Assembly: GCA_965153455.1 (NCBI GenBank)
Contig: OZ234494.1
Location: forward strand, 5,084,001 to 5,148,000
Length of the DNA: 64,000 nucleotides
Direction of reading: 5' to 3'
Origin: Sphagnum compactum
Taxonomy: Eukaryota; Bryophyta; Sphagnopsida; Sphagnales
The notes under the pieces are model-generated. The model did no database searches. It saw only the letters and a program-made list of their open reading frames with translations, and was not told where the DNA came from. The translations under genes and the position numbers were made by a program. Of this stretch, positions 54,580 through 63,900 are shown piece by piece; the first letter of the stretch is position 1, and each line of letters opens with the position of its first letter.

Positions 54580-54846
54580 TGTTATGGACCGACTACAAAC
54601 AAGTGGAGAATTACAAGACAAGACAAGCTTTATTGATCCATCAACTAGTGTTGATCTGCTGAAGGGTTGTTCCCCAGACTTTTTCCTTTTATAACCCTGA
54701 GCCATACTAGTCCCAAAATATCCTAGGCCATGATATTGCCAAAAGTATCCGAAAATATCCTAGGCCATGATATTGCAAAAAGTATCCCAAAATATCCTAG
54801 GACATGACATTGCCAAAAGTATCCCAAAATATCCTAGGCCATGACA
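54580..54846 (-). repeat. 3' LTR of the chromovirus (267 bp)
   Basis: Starts TGTTATGG and ends CATGACA on the plus strand. Toward the U3 end it contains about 3.7 tandem copies of a 37-bp unit (CCCAAAATATCCTAGG...). It has a TATAAAA box (minus strand, 54693-54687) and the AGCAGATCAA start-site sequence (54660-54651). It differs from the 5' LTR at about six sites. Confidence 0.96.
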
Positions 54847-54859
54847 TTATCCTCTCCTC
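54847..54859 (-). other. Polypurine tract overlapping the polyprotein stop
   Basis: The minus strand reads GAGGAGAGGATAA directly before the 3' LTR. It is the plus-strand primer for reverse transcription, and its last three bases, TAA (54849-54847), are the in-frame stop of the chromodomain frame. So the coding region runs right up to the LTR. Confidence 0.9.
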
Positions 54860-57800
54860 AAGCGACATCTTCCAGATGGAGCCGGTTTGTTAGGATACCG
54901 TTGGTGAAACCGATTAATTAAGTCTTGGGCATGAATTAGGTTTCCAGCAGGCTCCCAAGTAGCTTCAGAAGGAGGATAACCTCGCCAAAAGACAAGGTAC
55001 AGGAGCTTTCCACGAATCTAATTGGAGTCCAAGACCTCCTGAACTTCAAACTCTTCTTGGCCTTCAATTTCAACTGGAGCTGGGGGTTCTTGATGACGTT
55101 CTGGGATCGGGTTTTCATGATAAGGCTCAAGCAGGGAGACATGGAAAACATTATGGATTTTGAACTGGGGTGGAAGCTCCAACTGGCAAGCCACTAGACC
55201 AACCAATTTGGCGATTTTGAAAGGTCCGAGGCGCTTGTAATCCAACTTGGCACATGGGCGAGTGGTAGCAATGTTCTTTCTGAGAAGCTAGACCTTGTCT
55301 CCAACCTTGAAGTTTGGATGGTCCTTGCGTCGGCGGTCTGCTTGCTTCTTTTGCCACTCTTGTGTTAGCTTGAGTTCTGCCATAAGGTTCTGTTGAACTT
55401 GTCCAAGCCTCGTGGCCCTTTCTTCAGCCGAGCGATTTATGGAGTCTCCAGGAATTTCAAGGCTGAACCTGGGATGAAAACCATAATTGGAAAAGAATGG
55501 ACTGATCCCGGTCGATGCATGTGTTGTGTTATTATAAGCAAACTCTGTTTGAGATAGTAGGTCCAGCCAATCGTCCTGTTGGTAGTTCACAATGCAACGA
55601 AGGTATTACTCGAGTGTCTGGTTTGTCCGTTCGGTTTGTCCATCCGTCTCAGGGTGGAAAGTTGAAGATAGCCGAATATCAACTCCAAGAAGTTCGAATA
55701 GACGATGCCAGAACTTGGATGCAAATTGAGGACCTCTATCGGACACAATTTCCTCGGGGAGTCCATGCAGTCGGACGATCCCGTCCAGAATTAACTGAGT
55801 TGTCTCTTCTGCCGTGATTGACTTGGAACAAGGGGTGAAATGGGCCATTTTGGTGTGTCGATCGACCACAACCAGTATTGAATTCTTGGTTCTGACAGTA
55901 GGGAGGTCTGTGATGAAGTCCATTGCAATAGATCCCCAAGGTCGGCTAGGAATCGACAGAGGCTGTAGGAGTCCAAACGGGCGATGCCTGGGAGCCTTGG
56001 ATCGAACACATGTATCACAAGACTTGACATACTCCCGTAGCATCTTGTTCATTTTGGGCCACCAGTAAGTCCTTGACACTAGTTCGTGAGTCCGTGCCAT
56101 TCCAAAGTGACCCGCCAGGGTGTTGTCGTGGCATTCTCTCAGGATTTTTAGGCGTACAGGTCCTTCGGGTACATAAATCAGGTTATTTCGAAGGAGAAGT
56201 CCGTCTTGTTGCTCAAACTGATCCAAGTCATCACGATTTGGGTTCCTTGGTCGTTCTTGGAGTTCCTTCTTGATGTTGGTAGCCCAAGTGTCTTCCTCAG
56301 TTGCCATCTTGATGTCCCTGACAAGGTATGAGTCTGGGAGGGTGCTGATTGTTGCTGCAACTCGAAATTGCTCGAGGTTGAGTAAAGTCTGGTTCTGCTG
56401 GCCGTAGGACTCATCCCCCACTCGAAGTTCATATTCTGAACGACGAGATAGCGCGTCAGCTTTCCCTTGCTGGGTGCCGGGTTGATACAGAATCTCAAAG
56501 TCGAAATCAGCTAGGAAGATAGACCAGCGTGCCTGGCGACGATTTAAGGTCCGAGTAGTTGTGAAATAAAGGAGATTCTTGTGATCTGTCAGAACTTGGA
56601 CTCGATGTTGAGCTCTGGCAAGATACGGTTTCCACTGCTCGAATGCCGTGATGATTGCCAGGAGTTCCTTATCGTAGACCTGGTAGTTGATTTCGGCACT
56701 GGTTAACTTCCGTGAATAGAAAACAATTGGATGCAGCAACCCATCTATTCCAAATTAAGATAGAATAGCTCCCAAGGCAAAATCTGAAACGTCCGTTTCC
56801 ACAATGAATGGCTTGGCAGGATCGGGATGTATCAGGATGGGTGCAGAGGTGAATGCCATCTTGAGAGTATCAAAAGCAGCCTGGGCCGTTGGATTCCACG
56901 AAAAGGGCTTGTCTTTGCAAGTCAGGGTTATTAACGGTGTTGTGATCTTGGAGTAGCCTTTGATAAACCGACGATAGAAGTTGGCAAACCCTAGGAAGCG
57001 TTGAACGTCCTTGACCGAGGATGGAGTAGCCCAACACTGGATGGTCTCGACCTTTGACTTGTCCATGAAAATGCCATCTGGAGAGATCACGTAGCCGAGG
57101 AACGCCACTGAAAATTTGTCGAATTCACATTTTTCCAACTTGGCGTATAAGCCATGCTCCCGGAGCGTCGCAAACACCAATCGTACATGTTTGTCGTGGG
57201 TTTCCTGGTCCTTGGAAAAGATTAAAATGTCATCCAAATAGACCACGACAAATTTGTCCATGTAATCCCGGAAGATATCATTCATCAGATGCTGAAAGAC
57301 TGCGGGTGCATTGGTGAGGCCGAAGGGCATGACCATGTATTCGAAGTGGCCGCAGCGTGTGCGGAAAGTTGTCTTCCATTCATCACCGGGGCGAATCCTA
57401 AGTAAGTTGTAGGCTTCACGGAGGTCAAGCTTGGTGAAGATCTTCCCGGTACGTAGTTGATCTAGGAGACCTGAAATCAAGGGCAAGGGATATCGATTCT
57501 TTTTGGTTATCTTGTTGAATCCACGATAGTCCACACAGAGTCGAAAGGAGCCATCCTTCTTCTTGACAAACAAAATTGGGGCGCCAGCTGGAGACTTGGA
57601 ATGCTGAATGAACCCCTTGGCAAGATTTTCAGTAAGGTAATCACGCAGGGCTTGGAGTTCCGGTTCTGATAGGCCATAGATAGGACCAAAGGGTGGTGAG
57701 TGTCCTTCTTCTAGATCAATCGGGCAGTCATATGGACTATGGGCGGGGAGCTGATCAGCATTAATCTTTTCAAAAACATCAACAAAGTCCTTGTACTTCT

Positions 57801-58179
57801 CGGGAAGTTTGACAGGTGTTGGTTCTGATTGGGGGTTTGTGGTGTTGGCTGGGTTGACATGGATGGCGAAGACTTGAAGATTCTTAGCAGCTCGATAGAA
57901 AGGGACAGCTCTATCAACGAAGATCTGGACAGGGTTGGTTTTCTGGGCAGGATTCTTGACAAGATTCTTGACAGGACAAGGTTTAGTTCTGAAACCGGGG
58001 GTTTTTGACTGCAGGACTTGACATAACAGACTTGATAAAACTGGAATTGGTTCCGACCCTCTTTGGGTTCTCGACCACAGGGTTCTTGGTAGGACTGGAC
58101 AAAGTGTTTTTCTGAGCGTGGGGTTCTTGAGAGGTGCACCGTTGTGCGCTGAAGGTGAGGGTTCTAGATCGCCAATCAA
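54847..58179 (-). pseudogene. Chromovirus pol: RT, RNase H, integrase, chromodomain
   Basis: One minus-strand frame broken by four stops. From 58179 to the first stop (56757-56755): reverse transcriptase with LPFGLTNAPAVF (PFG block of motif B) and YLDD at motif C. From 56739: RNase H (YDKELLAIITAFEQWKPYL), the integrase zinc region (HxnHFG...CDTC, the HHCC pattern) and the DDE core (MDFITDLP, VSDRGPQF, HPETDGQTERTNQ). Further stops lie at 55608-55606, 55290-55288 and 55020-55018. The last falls inside the chromodomain, whose remainder (LLYLVFWRGYPPSEATWEP) has the YLVxWxGY...WEP signature. All four stops are one transition away from Gln or Trp codons typical at those positions. Length and order are normal for a chromovirus. 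Inactive as it stands. Confidence 0.93.
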
Positions 58180-58489
58180 TGATAGGGTTGTGTGCTTCTA
58201 GCCAAGGCAGACCAAGGATGATGGGATGGTGAGGGGTGGAGATGATGTTGAGAACAATCTTCTCCGTGTGCTTGCCGATACAGAGTTCTAGAGGGGTTGT
58301 CTCGTGTGTGATTGCACCAGAAGCAATGGTTCTCCCATCAATAACCTCTACCGGAACAGGGGTTGACTTCTTGACCACAGGGATGTTGTGTTGGACGACA
58401 AATGTTTGGTCGATGAAAGAAGAGGTGGCGCCGGAGTCCACCAAAGCTGACACTTGTGGTATGTCTTCTGGAATACGAATGATGTCCAC
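57983..58489 (-). pseudogene. Chromovirus aspartic protease region
   Basis: A 168-codon frame with ALVDSGATSSFID near residues 15-28, the active-site D-S/T-G motif of retropepsins, and HPIILGLPWLEAHNP downstream, the ILG/W-L block. It is out of frame with the RT segment that follows. The change of frame occurs around 58000, where the minus strand has A5C5 (AAAAACCCCC); one extra base in that run would explain it. No heptanucleotide slip site is present, so a mutation is more likely than programmed frameshifting. Confidence 0.85.
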
Positions 58490-58626
58490 ATACTAAGTGA
58501 AATTGGGACTGGGACCAACAGCGGAACAGGAGCCTTTGCAAAGGTGGTGTTGGGTGAGATCCAGTCGCACGGCTCCTACTGTGACTAGATGTTCTTGTTT
58601 TCCAACTCCCGGGGAGTTTCCACAGC

Positions 58627-59601
58627 TTATACTTGAAGTTTGACAAGCTTTTGAGGGCACTGACGAGCTATATGCCCTGGGTTGCCACAGTTAGACATAG
58701 ATTGTTTGTCTTTCGGTGAAGTTTCTCGGCTTCTGTCAAAGATTTAAACTTAGCTGTGTCGATCTTCATCGGAGCAGGTCCAAAAGAGGCAGGTCGGGCA
58801 ACTGGTGTTGTTTGGGGAACTAACTCATGAAGCCTATAAATTTGTGATGTTATACTATGCATTTTTATGTAGATGCATGGAGTTAGCAGGCCGACTGTTC
58901 CAAAGCTGGGCGTTGGAGGTGACTTTCTTTTCCTGGCGACGCTCGAACAGACGATTATCGCACCGAATTGCCTGGGTGATGGCTTCACTGAAGGAAGAAG
59001 GGTCTGCGAGTGTCAACAAAAGATCTTGAACATCATCACAAAGCCCACAACGAAACTGATCAATCAAGGCAGCTTCTCCCCAATTGACGTCGCAGGCAAG
59101 CTGCCTGAATTTTGAGGCGTAGACGATGGCCGAACGTGTCCCTTGCTGGAGGCGACGCAACTTGTTGACTGAAGTCCTGGCCTTGTCATTGTCCCCAAAT
59201 ACTGCTTCAAATTCCGCCATAAAGGCGTTGAAATCTTGTAGGAGAGGGGATGATGTTTCCAAGATGGGAGCAAACCATGCTGCAGCTGTCCCAGTGAGTA
59301 GGGTTCCAACGAATCCTACACGAGTGGTGTCATCAAAATAACGTCGGGGGTGTAGTTGCATGATCAGGCGTACCTGGCTGACAAAGCCTCGAAATTTGAG
59401 GCGCGTTCCATCAAACTTGTCTGGCAGACTGATCTTGGGCTCTGAGGCGGCCATTGCAAGAGCAGGAAGTACTGGGGCAGGAGGTGGTGGCTAATTCTGT
59501 AGGCGGGTCACCGAGTCTCTGAGCATGGCATTTTCTTGTTGAAGGTGTTGAAGGGCGACGAGGATTTGAGTGAGATCGATGTTTGATTCTGAGTTGTCCA
59601 T
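58627..59601 (-). pseudogene. Chromovirus gag with damaged zinc knuckle
   Basis: The start is set at the ATG at 59601 (MDNSESNIDLTQ), in frame with the long segment at 59454-58855 and following ACCACC. A TAG stop at 59493-59491 interrupts it after 36 codons. The capsid-like part contains LPDKFDGTRLKFRGFVSQV and INQFR-type DQFRCGL blocks seen in Ty3 gag. The frame then shifts. A zinc knuckle near 58705-58660 is split by a missing base: the first Cys is in one frame, and CGNPGHIARQC in the next. It ends with a stop at 58629-58627, just before the protease frame. Confidence 0.85.
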
Positions 59602-59640
59602 GGTGGTAGTTCTCACACTTTTGCGCTTTCAATCTTCAAA

Positions 59641-60413
59641 CTTGAAACTTCAGATGCTTGGATCTCTCTCAATACAAATCCAAATGACATGAAATTTCTC
59701 TCACACATATATTCCTATATGATCTATAAGATCACAAAGTTATAGACCCAAAAAAGCTTAAACAAAGGAGATATGACCAAAAAACCAGATCTGCACTTGA
59801 AACTTCAGATGCTTGGATCTCTCTCAATACAAATCCAAATGACATGAAATTTCTCTCACACATATATTCCTATATGATCTATAAGATCACAAAGTTATAG
59901 ACCCAAAAAAGCTTAAACAAAGGAGATATGACCAAAAAACCAGATCTGCACTTGAAACTTCAGATGCTTGGATCTCTCTCAATACAAATCCAAATGACAT
60001 GAAATTTCTCTCACACATATATTCCTATATGATCTATAAGATCACAAAGTTATAGACCCAAAAAAGCTTAAACAAAGGAGATATGACCAAAAAACCAGAT
60101 CTGCACTTGAAACTTCAGATGCTTGGATCTCTCTCAATACAAGTCCAAATGACATGAAATTTCTTTCACACATATATTCCTATATGATCTATAAGATCAC
60201 AAAGTTACAGACCCAAAAAAGCTTAAACAAAGGAGATATGACCAAAAAACCAGATTTTTTCTTGAAACTTCAGATGCTTGGATCTCTCTCAATACAAGTC
60301 CAAATGACATGAAATTTCTCTCACACATATATTCCTATACGATCTATAAGATCACAAAGTTACAGACCCAAAAAAGTTTAAACAAAGGAGATATGACCAA
60401 AAAACCAGATCTG
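59641..60413 (-). repeat. Five 155-bp tandem repeats in the retrotransposon leader
   Basis: Unit starts at 59641, 59796, 59951, 60107 and 60261, each beginning CTTGAAACTTCAGATGCTTG on the plus strand. The first three are almost identical; the fourth and fifth share substitutions (e.g. ACAAGTCC, AGTTACAG). They lie between the primer site and gag, that is, in the 5' untranslated leader of the element's RNA. No coding potential is seen in them. Confidence 0.95.
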
Positions 60414-60576
60414 GCACAGAGTTTTCAAAAGCTCTTAACTCTCACAAAACATATCCTTTTCTTTTGAAACTTTGAGAGTAGAAGCGTCCTATAGTCTTCT
60501 ATAACCTTTCGAAGTTTCACTCCAAAATACCTCTAGCTACTTACTGAAACAACAAAACAAACAAACAAGAAGAAGA

Positions 60577-60586
60577 AGCAGATCAA
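60577..60586 (-). other. Self-complementary primer-binding site of the chromovirus
   Basis: On the minus strand TTGATCTGCT begins two bases after the 5' LTR. It is the exact complement of AGCAGATCAA (minus strand 60669-60660), the predicted first ten bases of the element's RNA. It has no TGG start, as a tRNA-primed site would. Confidence 0.8.
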
Positions 60587-60588
60587 AC

Positions 60589-60855
60589 TGTTATGGACCG
60601 ACTACAAACAAGTGGAGAATTACAAGACAAAACAAGCTTTATTGATCCATCAACTGGTGTTGATCTGCTGAAGGGTTGTTCCCCAGACTATCTCCTTTTA
60701 TAACCTTGAGCCATACTAGTCCCAAAATATCCTAGGCCATGATATTGCCAAAAGTATCCCAAAATATCCTAGGCCATGATATTGCAAAAAGTATCCCAAA
60801 ATATCCTAGGACATGACATTGCCAAAAGTATCCCAAAATATCCTAGGCCATGACA
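60589..60855 (-). repeat. 5' LTR of the chromovirus (267 bp)
   Basis: Same limits and internal structure as the 3' LTR: TG...CA ends and 37-bp tandem units in U3. It differs from the 3' LTR at about six positions, mostly transitions, pointing to a fairly young insertion. Confidence 0.96.
60660..60702 (-). promoter_or_regulatory. LTR core promoter: TATA box and predicted RNA start
   Basis: TATAAAA on the minus strand (60702-60696) is followed 33 bases later by TC-A at 60669, a pyrimidine-purine start. The predicted RNA would begin AGCAGATCAA. This spacing is normal for plant TATA promoters and defines the U3/R border. Confidence 0.7.
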
Positions 60856-60860
60856 AAATG

Positions 60861-61690
60861 TTCTTTCAAATATCATACGAACACATTTTTGTTCATGTGC
60901 GGATCCAGGGGCAGGCATTTGGTTATTAGTTCGTCTTACCACACTTGCATTTTGTTTATCTTTAGTCCACTTCTTTACAGCACTATGTCCATGTTTTGAC
61001 TTATCACATCCTACCGTTGCCCATTTTTCATGATGTCAATGTGATCATATCACTGACGATCTAAGTACCCATTTGTTTTGATGCCCCTGCAAGAATGAAT
61101 GTATAGTAGCCCACGATACACTTTGGGATATTATCATAGCTATTAATTTGGAAAGTGGAACACATGTTTAAAAGGAGGTCTCCCACCTTTTCCCTCGCCA
61201 CACCTAATGACGAGTGGATATCATTATCACCAGAGACAGCTTCTAGACCTTGGTGGATGTTGTCATTGTTGACGTGATTCATACAAATATGGTGTAACAA
61301 ACATCGACGATGACAACACATGCAATGATTATGGTTGCTCGGGAGAAGAGATGATCGTACGCTGAACGAGCACCAAACGATGACTTCATTTTCCTTGTTA
61401 TTGAGACATATGAGTGTTTTCATTCTTGTTTTGATTCATTTTTTATCACTTGTGCATGGACCACTATCGAACGTCATCAACAATCTTCTTTAATCCCCGT
61501 GATGTTTTTTTCTTTACAATCAACAACACGTGTTCATAGCCCTGTAGTGTGCGCAAGCCATAATGATTATTTAGCAAGGTGCTACACTTGGTCAAGCTTC
61601 CTCATCCCTTCCACACATCATAACTAGTGCACCTCTATCACTAGTCGGTTTGTGGCAAATGACAACTCTTTCGTCTTAAATCTTTTTTGT
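60861..61690 (+). mobile_element. Non-LTR-type reverse transcriptase element, 3' part
   Basis: Continues the plus-strand element cut at 54579. The frame carries RVDIIITRDSF-stop-TLVDVVIVD (61211-61273), then SYAERAPNDDFIFLVIETYE, and a C-terminal block QGATLGQASSSLPHI. The paired VDIII...DVVIVD strands followed by Lys/Tyr residues resemble a PD-(D/E)XK-type nuclease core; this is inference from pattern only. Stops show decay. The 3' end near 61690 is approximate; a 3' UTR may run to about 61870. Confidence 0.7.
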
Positions 61691-61988
61691 TATTGTTGAT
61701 TGTCATTTCGTGGCCATGAGTAGGTCTTTACATGATTTTGGTTGATTGTTTGCTTTTGTTTTTTTCTTTGGGTTGTGTCCTATTGTGTTCTATTTTGCCT
61801 TGTACTTTTGATGGATGGGTTCCCATCCTTGATTTTTATTTATAGGGTTTTTCTTCATTGGGGAAACCGGGAGCCATAAGTGGCACCCAGTGCTGGCTCA
61901 TTAGTACATAGGTACCCAGCCCCACCCGTTTTTAATCAACCTGTTATATTGCCCCAACACCCCCCCCCCCCCCCCCCCAACCCAAAAC

Positions 61989-62256
61989 AAACTCTTCTTT
62001 CACGCGACTCAAATTAAGAAGTCACTGTGACTTGGCGTGTCACGTGTTTGCTGATACGCCACGTCCTGGTCCCCTGCCCCCTCAACGAACTCTTCTTTCA
62101 CGCAACTCAAATTGGGTAAGAAAGGGGTCAAGGTGTTTGCTGACACACCACGCCCCCGACCCCCCGACCCCCCCCCCCCCCCCAAAACTCTTCTTTCACG
62201 CCACTCAAATTAAGTAAGAAAGGGGTCAAGGTGTTTGCTGTTACGCCAAGTCCTGG
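61989..62256 (+). repeat. ~98-bp tandem repeat with C homopolymers
   Basis: Three copies start at about 61989, 62087 and 62185, each with AACTCTTCTTTCACGC, ACTCAAATT and GTGTTTGCTG. C homopolymers precede the first copy (61961-61979) and the third (around 62165-62183). The last copy is partial. Confidence 0.85.
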
Positions 62257-62904
62257 TATAAAACCCCTGCAAAAAAGAAATTCAAAGATCCCGAAAAACA
62301 GCAGCAGCGTTTTGATTTTTAAAAAGAAAAAAAAAGCAGCAGTTGCCGGAGGAGCAATACAGTAGCAGGAAAAGGAAGAATCCTGGAGTCTTGTGCCCCC
62401 CCAAAGTCCAGGAAATCCTGTTCATCAGATTCCACGAGACTTGGTACTTACTCTCTTCTGTCACTCTATGATTGGCCACAGCCGACCGTCTCCTCCTCTC
62501 TCACCATCATTGGTCGATGGAAGAATCAACGAAAGCTGTAAGTTGAACGAAAATCAACCGCTCATGATCATCCGTTGATCCATGAATCAATGAGGAAAGG
62601 AATGTCGCAAGCTGGAACAAAATCATGGCTACGCAGTGCCTTTTCTTTGGTGGCGAAATTTCGCCATTTTGTGGAACATGTTCTCAAAAAAGAATACTCT
62701 GTCACAAATTCCCTGTTTTTTGAAGAAAACTAATTCCCTTTGCACGCTGTCGAATTCTCGTTTTTCTGTTGTTGTTGTTCCTTCTAGAGTTCTGATTGGA
62801 CTGAATTTTTGGTGGAAGAGTGTGAGTGAAGATGGCTTGAGGAGTAAGAGAAGGAAAAAAACCAAAAGAAAGAGAAAGAGGAGGAAGAGTAGTTTATTGT
62901 AGGA
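62257..62904. other. GC-mixed spacer, no gene recognised
   Basis: Promoter-like composition with GATTGGCCA and CATTGGTCG (CCAAT-type) words on the minus-strand sense, but no exon or RNA gene that I recognise. The Lys/Arg-rich frame near 62840-62900 is low-complexity. Confidence 0.35.
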
Positions 62905-63900
62905 TAAAGCCCTAGGTCCACGGCATTTATGGAATTCCAAAAAGGCCATGCATGTGAGGCAGTTTTTTCTCTTTGGCCTAGTGGAAAATCAGAAAAGATT
63001 CCCTGGCCTTGCATCCCTAGACATTACAACCTCTCAGTGTCTTGTCCTGAGCCTTGGACCATTTCATCTTAGGCCCATAGCTACCTAAGGTTATTGGGAA
63101 TACATGTTAAAAACGATTAAATAAAATTAATCAGTGTTTTTAACATCAGCATATATTACATTCAAAAAGGCCATCCATGAAGGCATGATTTATTATAAAT
63201 TTGGCTTAGGCTTGGGGTAAGCACCAGAATATTCTTTTGATTTGAAGTCCTTGGGCATGTCCTAAATAGGGCCTCAGGTCATCATGTACAAGATCCCAAG
63301 TAGTCAAAAGTCATTTTGTGTGAGCCCCAAGCCACCATGTCCTAGACCCAAGGCTGCCTGGGATTGGGACATAGCAACCTAGGCACTAGAACATGGTGGC
63401 TTGGGGCTCACACAAAATGACCCTTGGCTACTTGGGGTCTTGGACGTGAGGACCTGGGACCCTACTTAGAACATGTCCAAGGACTCCAAACTGAGAAAAT
63501 ATTTCGGTGCCTACCCCAAGCCTAAGTCAAATGCATAATAAATCATGTCTTCATGGATGACCTTTTTGGATGTAACATATGCTGATGTAAAAAATACTGA
63601 TTAATTTTATACACTCGTTTTCAACAACATGTGTTCCCAATAATCCTGGGTAGCTATGGGCCCAAGATGAAATGGCCCAGGGCTCAGGACAAAACACTGA
63701 AAGGTTTGTAATGTCCCAGGGCTCAGGACAAAACACTGCAAGGATTGTAATGTCCCAGGTCAGGGAATCTTTTGTGATTTTCCCCCAGGCCAGGCCCAAG
63801 CCAAAACTCTCATTTTTTACCTTCCTCACATGCATTCATGCATGCGTGGTTTCTTTGGAATTCCGCAGGCATTACCAAAATAAGGGCGCACAAGGCTTTA
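62905..63900. repeat. ~1-kb foldback (long inverted repeat)
   Basis: Left arm about 62905-63345 and right arm about 63386-63900 are diverged reverse complements around a loop of about 40 bases. Matching landmarks from the centre outward: GTGTGAGCCCCAAGCCACCA / TGGTGGCTTGGGGCTCACAC, GCTTGGGGTAAGCACC / GGTGCCTACCCCAAGC, TAGCTACC / GGTAGCTA, TTGTCCTGAGCC / GGCTCAGGACAA, AGATTCCCTGGCC / GGTCAGGGAATCT, and GGAATTCC in both. The right arm alone carries a 39-bp tandem duplication (63681-63758). No open frame of note. Confidence 0.9.

Larger units (their letters stand above)
54580..60855 (-). mobile_element. Ty3-type chromodomain LTR retrotransposon, full length but dead
   Basis: 6276 bp between AAATG target duplications, with 267-bp LTRs that differ at about six positions (roughly 2%). 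Read on the minus strand the order is 5' LTR, primer site, tandem-repeat leader, gag with zinc knuckle, protease, reverse transcriptase, RNase H, integrase, chromodomain, polypurine tract, 3' LTR. This order (integrase last, with a chromodomain) defines chromoviruses. Five in-frame stops and at least three frame changes kill the coding region. It sits inside an older reverse-transcriptase element on the other strand. Confidence 0.96.
54575..60860. repeat. Target site duplication AAATG around the Ty3-type element
   Basis: AAATG at 54575-54579 and again at 60856-60860, immediately outside the TG...CA ends of the two LTRs. The exact match fixes the element ends and shows this copy inserted as a unit. 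Confidence 0.95.

Noticed and set aside
57985-58010. Programmed frameshift between protease and RT
   Set aside because: The run is AAAAACCCCC, not a standard X-XXY-YYZ slip site, and the copy has several other frame breaks; a one-base insertion is simpler.
59641-60413. CRISPR-like array
   Set aside because: Units are contiguous 155-bp tandem copies without spacers in a eukaryotic retrotransposon leader.
60570-60588. tRNA-Met (TGGTATCAGAGC-like) primer-binding site
   Set aside because: The sequence after the 5' LTR reads GTTTGATCTGCTTC, with no TGG and no match to the usual plant site.
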